A DNA stretch of 17,957 nt from an uncultured Treponema sp. GTDB lineage: Bacteria; Spirochaetota; Spirochaetia; Treponematales; Treponemataceae. The stretch lies in the NCBI GenBank assembly GCA_938045195.1, contig CALINC010000097.1, positions 1 to 17,957 of the forward strand, written 5' to 3'. The position numbers and the translations under genes are program-made. Positions 14,953 through 17,957 of this stretch are shown piece by piece (positions within the stretch are counted from its first letter, which is position 1; every line of letters begins with the position of its first letter). The notes beneath the pieces were generated by a model. It was not told the DNA's origin. It worked only from the letters and a program-made list of their open reading frames with translations, and did no database searches.

Positions 14953-15333
14953 ATGGAAAAACCTGAGAATAGAAATATAGAAGGTGAAGAAGAGCTTACA
15001 GGAATTTTTAATCCGGAATCGGTAGCTCATGCGAGAACAAAAATGCCCGACGAAGAAACAATGAGCGACTTAAGCGATTTTTTTAAAAATTTCGGAGATT
15101 CGACACGGATTAAAATAGTTTCGGCGTTGATTTCGGGCGAGCTTTGCGTTGCCGACATTGCTGAAGTTTTGGAAATGTCCGATTCCGCAATTTCGCACCA
15201 ACTGAGAATTTTGCGGCAAGCAAAAATCGTACGAAGCCGCCGCAGCGGAAAACAAATGTATTATTCAATAGATGACGAGCATGTTGCAATTTTATACAGC
15301 TTAGGTTTAGAACATATTCGGGAGGGAAAATAA
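14953..15333 (+). CDS. ArsR/SmtB-family metal-sensing repressor
   Basis: Winged-helix dimeric repressor, 126 aa, expected to release DNA when it binds Zn(II) or a similar metal. The recognition helix region is SDSAISHQLRILR (76-88), followed by a beta wing. The alpha-5 metal site of SmtB/CzrA is complete: Asp108, His110, His121 and Glu124, with the same spacing (D-x-H...H-x-x-E). In alpha-3 the motif ELCVAD keeps one Cys (Cys65) but not the second Cys of arsenic-type ArsR or CadC, so zinc sensing through alpha-5 is more likely than cadmium/lead or arsenite sensing through alpha-3. GGAGG stands 6 nt before the ATG. Its TAA overlaps the next gene's ATG by one base (TAATG), so the repressor and pump are translationally coupled. 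Confidence 0.93.
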   Translation: MEKPENRNIEGEEELTGIFNPESVAHARTKMPDEETMSDLSDFFKNFGDSTRIKIVSALISGELCVADIAEVLEMSDSAISHQLRILRQAKIVRSRRSGKQMYYSIDDEHVAILYSLGLEHIREGK

Positions 15334-17678
15334 TGGAATTCGTAAATAATCATACGCATAAATACGACGAAGAACAATCTTCTTGCGGTTGTAATCATAC
15401 CACCGGTGAACACGGTCACGGTCATGATATGCATGAAACACATTCGCATAATCATGACGGACATTCCTGCGGCTGCGGCGGCCATCATGGAGAACATGCG
15501 CATAAACATGAACACCACGGGCATGAAGCGCATCATGAACATTCCTGCTGCTGTACAGAGCATACGCATGTGCATCATGAGCATACGCATGACGGACACT
15601 CGTGCGGCTGCGGGTGCGAACATAGACATGGTTCTTCCAAAGAGATGATTATCCAATTCGGTTTGGCTGTAATCTTCTTTATTACAGGAATTTTATTTTC
15701 ATTTGTATTTAACAATTATACCGTTTTTGCTTTTAATTTTTTTGAATTTAAAATGTCCGCTTTATTTTTTATTTTTTCATGGGCTGCGGCGGGTTATACC
15801 GTTTTATTTGCCTCACTTAAAAATATCGCAAAGGGAAAAATATTTGACGAAAACTTTTTAATGTCTATTGCAACTATCGGTGCTTTTTGTTTGGGTGAGT
15901 GGAGCGAGGGTGCTGCCGTTATGCTTTTTTACAACTTGGGTGAAATTGTGCAGCATTCGGCTGTAGAAAAATCGCGTAAATCAATAATCGGCTTAATGGA
16001 TTTGCGTCCCGAATTTGCCCGCCTTTATGAGCCTGACACTTCACACAGCGAGGACAATTTGGTTGATCCTGCAAGTGTAAAAATCGGCTCGCTTATTTGT
16101 GTAAAACCCGGCGAAAAAATTCCGCTTGACGGAATAGTAACCGAAGGCATTTCAGAACTTGATACTTCTTCTATGACGGGAGAAAGTATTCCCCGCAGTG
16201 TGCGGCAGGGTGAAGAAATTTTAGCGGGCTTTGTCAATTTGACGGGTGTCCTAATTATCCGCACTACGAAAGATTTACAAAATACAGCCGCTTCTAAAAT
16301 GCTTCGTTTGATTGAAGAGGCTCAAAATCGAAAAGCGCGGGTAGAACGTTTTATTTCTTCTTTTGCAAGGATTTACACCCCGATTGTTACTATTTCGGCG
16401 GTTTTAATTTCAGTACTGCCGCCTATTTTTAATGCCCTTATTTTTTCAATGCCGATTATCGGCTTTGAAACATTTTCTCCGTGGATTTCGCGCGGTCTTG
16501 TTTTCCTTGTAATTTCATGCCCGTGTGCTTTTGTAATTTCCGTTCCGCTCGGTTATTTCGGCGGAATAGGCAGAGCAGCCAAACGGGGCATTTTGATTAA
16601 AGGAGCGGATTATATCGACGCGCTTTCACGAAGTTCTGCGGCAGTTTTTGATAAAACCGGTACGCTTACAAATGGAGTTTTAAGCGTCTCGCAGATTTTT
16701 CCTGCAAAACAAGCTGGCAGTTTTAAAACCGAAAATATAAGCAGCGTGCCGCGAGATTTTGGAGTTGAAAAGCTGAGCCTTGAACAGCAAGAAATTTTAC
16801 GGCTTGCCGTCATTGCAGAATTTCATTCTTCACATCCGATTGCACTTGCTCTTCATAAATTCATAAAAGAAAAACTGAGTATTTCTGACTATGAAGATTT
16901 GCAGCATACAAAAGTTGCAGACTATGCAGAATTTGCAGGGAAAGGTGTCGGGCTTTCTTATAATGAAAAAAAACTTTTTGCAGGAAATTTTGAATTTATA
17001 AAAGAAGAAGCGGCTCATATAAAAAATGATAATTTGCAAAATTATCATTTTCAGTCCGAAGAAATCGGCGGCGGTACGCAAGTTCATATTTTATATGGAG
17101 GCGAATATTTCGGATTTATCACATTAAGAGATACGGTAAAAACGGATTCTAAAAAAGCCTGTGCGGAATTATTTTCTCTCGGCATCAAACGAATAGAAAT
17201 GCTTACAGGCGATAATGAAGTTTCTGCCCGCTATGTTGCAAACGGTTTGGGAATAAAATATAGCGCAGAACTTTTACCGCACCAAAAAGTAGAGCGTTTT
17301 GAACAAATTACAAGAGAAGTAAAAAATGCTGATAAAAAAAGTTCGGTCATTTTTGCAGGGGACGGCATAAACGATGCGCCGGTTTTGGCAAGGGCAGATG
17401 TCGGTATTGCAATGGGCGGAACAGGAAGCGATGCCGCCATTGAAGCTGCCGATGTTGTTTTGATGAACGATAATCCGCGTTTAATTGCCGAAGCAGTGCG
17501 GGTATCCCGATTTACACGGCGAATAGTTTGGCAAAATATCAGTTTGGCATTTTTTATAAAAATAGGCTTTTTAAGTTTGGGGGCTTTAGGAATTGCCGAT
17601 ATGTGGGGAGCGGTTTTTGCCGATGTAGGCGTTGCTCTTTTGGCTGTTTTTAATTCGTTAAGGGCTGTAAGAAAATAA
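15333..17678 (+). CDS. zntA: P1B-type Zn/Cd-exporting ATPase with His/Cys-rich N-terminus
   Basis: Membrane pump that exports Zn(II), Cd(II) or Pb(II) at the cost of ATP; 781 aa. Residues 1-100 contain 31 His and 10 Cys, with HDGHSCGCG repeated at 41-49 and 86-94 (the DNA is nearly repeated too). This replaces the usual GMxCxxC heavy-metal-associated domain. Hydrophobic segments near 105-126, 133-160, 175-205, 345-413 and 735-775 carry the membrane part. Key motifs: CPC (396-398), the phosphorylated Asp440 in DKTGTLT, SSHP, and GDGIND (677-ND at 680-681). Lys743 in FFIKIGF and Asp764 in FADVG match the Zn/Cd-class (P1B-2) pair. GGGAGG precedes the ATG, which overlaps the arsR stop. Sensor, operator and pump together make a zinc/cadmium efflux switch; the exact metal is inferred. 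Confidence 0.94.
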   Translation: MEFVNNHTHKYDEEQSSCGCNHTTGEHGHGHDMHETHSHNHDGHSCGCGGHHGEHAHKHEHHGHEAHHEHSCCCTEHTHVHHEHTHDGHSCGCGCEHRHGSSKEMIIQFGLAVIFFITGILFSFVFNNYTVFAFNFFEFKMSALFFIFSWAAAGYTVLFASLKNIAKGKIFDENFLMSIATIGAFCLGEWSEGAAVMLFYNLGEIVQHSAVEKSRKSIIGLMDLRPEFARLYEPDTSHSEDNLVDPASVKIGSLICVKPGEKIPLDGIVTEGISELDTSSMTGESIPRSVRQGEEILAGFVNLTGVLIIRTTKDLQNTAASKMLRLIEEAQNRKARVERFISSFARIYTPIVTISAVLISVLPPIFNALIFSMPIIGFETFSPWISRGLVFLVISCPCAFVISVPLGYFGGIGRAAKRGILIKGADYIDALSRSSAAVFDKTGTLTNGVLSVSQIFPAKQAGSFKTENISSVPRDFGVEKLSLEQQEILRLAVIAEFHSSHPIALALHKFIKEKLSISDYEDLQHTKVADYAEFAGKGVGLSYNEKKLFAGNFEFIKEEAAHIKNDNLQNYHFQSEEIGGGTQVHILYGGEYFGFITLRDTVKTDSKKACAELFSLGIKRIEMLTGDNEVSARYVANGLGIKYSAELLPHQKVERFEQITREVKNADKKSSVIFAGDGINDAPVLARADVGIAMGGTGSDAAIEAADVVLMNDNPRLIAEAVRVSRFTRRIVWQNISLAFFIKIGFLSLGALGIADMWGAVFADVGVALLAVFNSLRAVRK

Positions 17679-17690
17679 AAATATTAAAAA

Positions 17691-17720
17691 TTGAACATAG
17701 TTCAACTTGATATGTATCAA
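17691..17720. promoter_or_regulatory. two adjacent operator-like palindromes
   Basis: TTGAAC-ATA-GTTCAA (17691-17705) is followed after one base by TTGATA-TG-TATCAA (17707-17720). The first has a TGAA...TTCA core with a 5-nt gap, one less than the arsR operator. The second fits the FNR/CRP-like pattern TTGAT-N4-ATCAA. They begin 13 nt after the zntA stop, between convergent genes, where no promoter or downstream plus-strand gene is visible, so a regulatory role is uncertain. Confidence 0.4.
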
Positions 17721-17734
17721 TTATTTAAAGCTGC

Positions 17735-17771
17735 ATTTATAAGGCGGTGATATTTTAGCCGCATTATAAAT
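17735..17771 (+). terminator. possible terminator hairpin after zntA
   Basis: ATTTATAA-G-GCGG (17735-17747) pairs with CCGC-A-TTATAAAT (17759-17771), 12 bp around one G/A mismatch, with an 11-nt loop. No T-run follows directly, so it may be an mRNA 3'-end stabiliser or a weak terminator. Confidence 0.4.
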
Positions 17772-17777
17772 ACGAAT

Positions 17778-17808
17778 GGTTTAATACCCCGCCGCTCTGC
17801 GCCGGGGT
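17778..17808. repeat. dispersed palindromic repeat, copy 2
   Basis: GGTTTAATACCCC starts at 17778. The hairpin is ACCCCG (17786-17791), C/C mismatch, CGC-TCT-GCG (17793-17801), CGGGGT (17803-17808). Inverted, it shares GGGTATTAAACC and the CGCAGAGCG core with copy 1 at 2654-2700 but lacks the second inner hairpin. It lies between two convergent genes, and TATTTATTTTAT follows on the plus side, so it may also terminate transcription. Confidence 0.65.
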
Positions 17809-17842
17809 TATTTATTTTATATCCGGTGTTTTCTTTTCTTGT

Positions 17843-17956
17843 TTATAATGTACAAATTTTCCATTGTTTAATGGTGCGTTTCCTTGTATCAAAACTTGCA
17901 CCGACTAAAATAATTTTTTTTCCGCATGCGGCATATTTGCCCGCATAGTTTTTTTC
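17843..17956 (-). CDS. C-terminal end of an AAA-ATPase-like/PD-(D/E)XK family protein, partial
   Basis: Minus-strand open frame entering from the right edge and ending in TAA at 17843-17845; only the last 37 residues are visible. They include KNYAGKYAACGKKIILVGASF followed by DTRKRTIKQWK. This resembles the usual C-terminus of the AAA-ATPase-like proteins with a PD-(D/E)XK nuclease domain (DUF1703 type), which end in a pattern like GKKIilvGvnFd...RnI.eWk. That family is often multi-copy in anaerobes; its role is not established. The fragment is too short for certainty, but its amino-acid composition and clean stop support real coding. Confidence 0.6.
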   Translation of the reverse strand, partial: EKNYAGKYAACGKKIILVGASFDTRKRTIKQWKICTL

Positions 17957-17957
17957 T

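Noticed and set aside
15261..15656. Met-rich minus-strand ORF opposite the His-rich end of zntA
   Set aside because: Its composition is simply the antisense of CAT/CAC histidine codons; it is a shadow of zntA.
17923..17930. CGCATGCG palindrome near the right edge
   Set aside because: It lies within the partial minus-strand coding sequence and is too short to mean anything by itself.

Overview
The window looks like a chromosomal segment of a spirochaete, most likely a Treponema of the T. denticola type. The reasons are the moderately low GC content, the mix of genes (membrane pyrophosphatase, RnfB, a loose spirochaete-style lipobox) and a short GC-rich dispersed hairpin repeat present twice. 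The genus call is inference from gene content and general impression; no rRNA or marker comparison was possible.

Layout. 1-299: a minus-strand tRNA cluster (Ser-UGA, Ser-GCU, then Arg-GCG running off the left edge), divergent from hppA (480-2552), a K+-dependent membrane pyrophosphatase whose key glutamate is at the Na+-pump position. After a strong terminator and copy 1 of the dispersed repeat come an HrpA-type DEAH helicase (2857-5385) and a small TPR-like lipoprotein (5456-5974). These converge through a perfect 11-bp inverted repeat on an alpha/beta hydrolase (6041-6964, minus). 7039-9782, minus: an apparent operon tRNA-Gly(CCC), ligA, membrane-anchored protein of unknown function. That last gene ends at a run of eight A residues, and a protein-like reading continues 32 codons beyond it in another frame. 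9863-9976, minus: a short relic resembling argJ, next to an 11-bp hairpin. 10042-14793, plus: polA, rnfB, era. 14873-17678: a zinc/cadmium resistance operon, with a strong promoter, an SmtB/CadC-type operator, an ArsR-family sensor with an intact alpha-5 metal site, and a P1B-type ATPase with a very His/Cys-rich N-terminus. The right edge holds two small palindromes, another hairpin, copy 2 of the repeat and the last 37 codons of a minus-strand gene resembling the AAA-ATPase-like/PD-(D/E)XK family.

How the parts fit. Most genes are housekeeping: tRNAs, DNA replication and repair (polA, ligA), ribosome assembly (era), RNA helicase. HppA and RnfB both point to ion-gradient energetics, possibly Na+-based. 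The arsR-zntA pair is a self-contained metal-efflux switch. No CRISPR array, prophage, transposase or complete defence island is visible. The most interesting signals are small: probable leaderless mRNAs for the helicase and polA, the homopolymer frameshift, the argJ relic, the dispersed repeat, and operator-like palindromes at the 3' end of the metal operon. I do not see convincing evidence for a wholly new multi-gene system.
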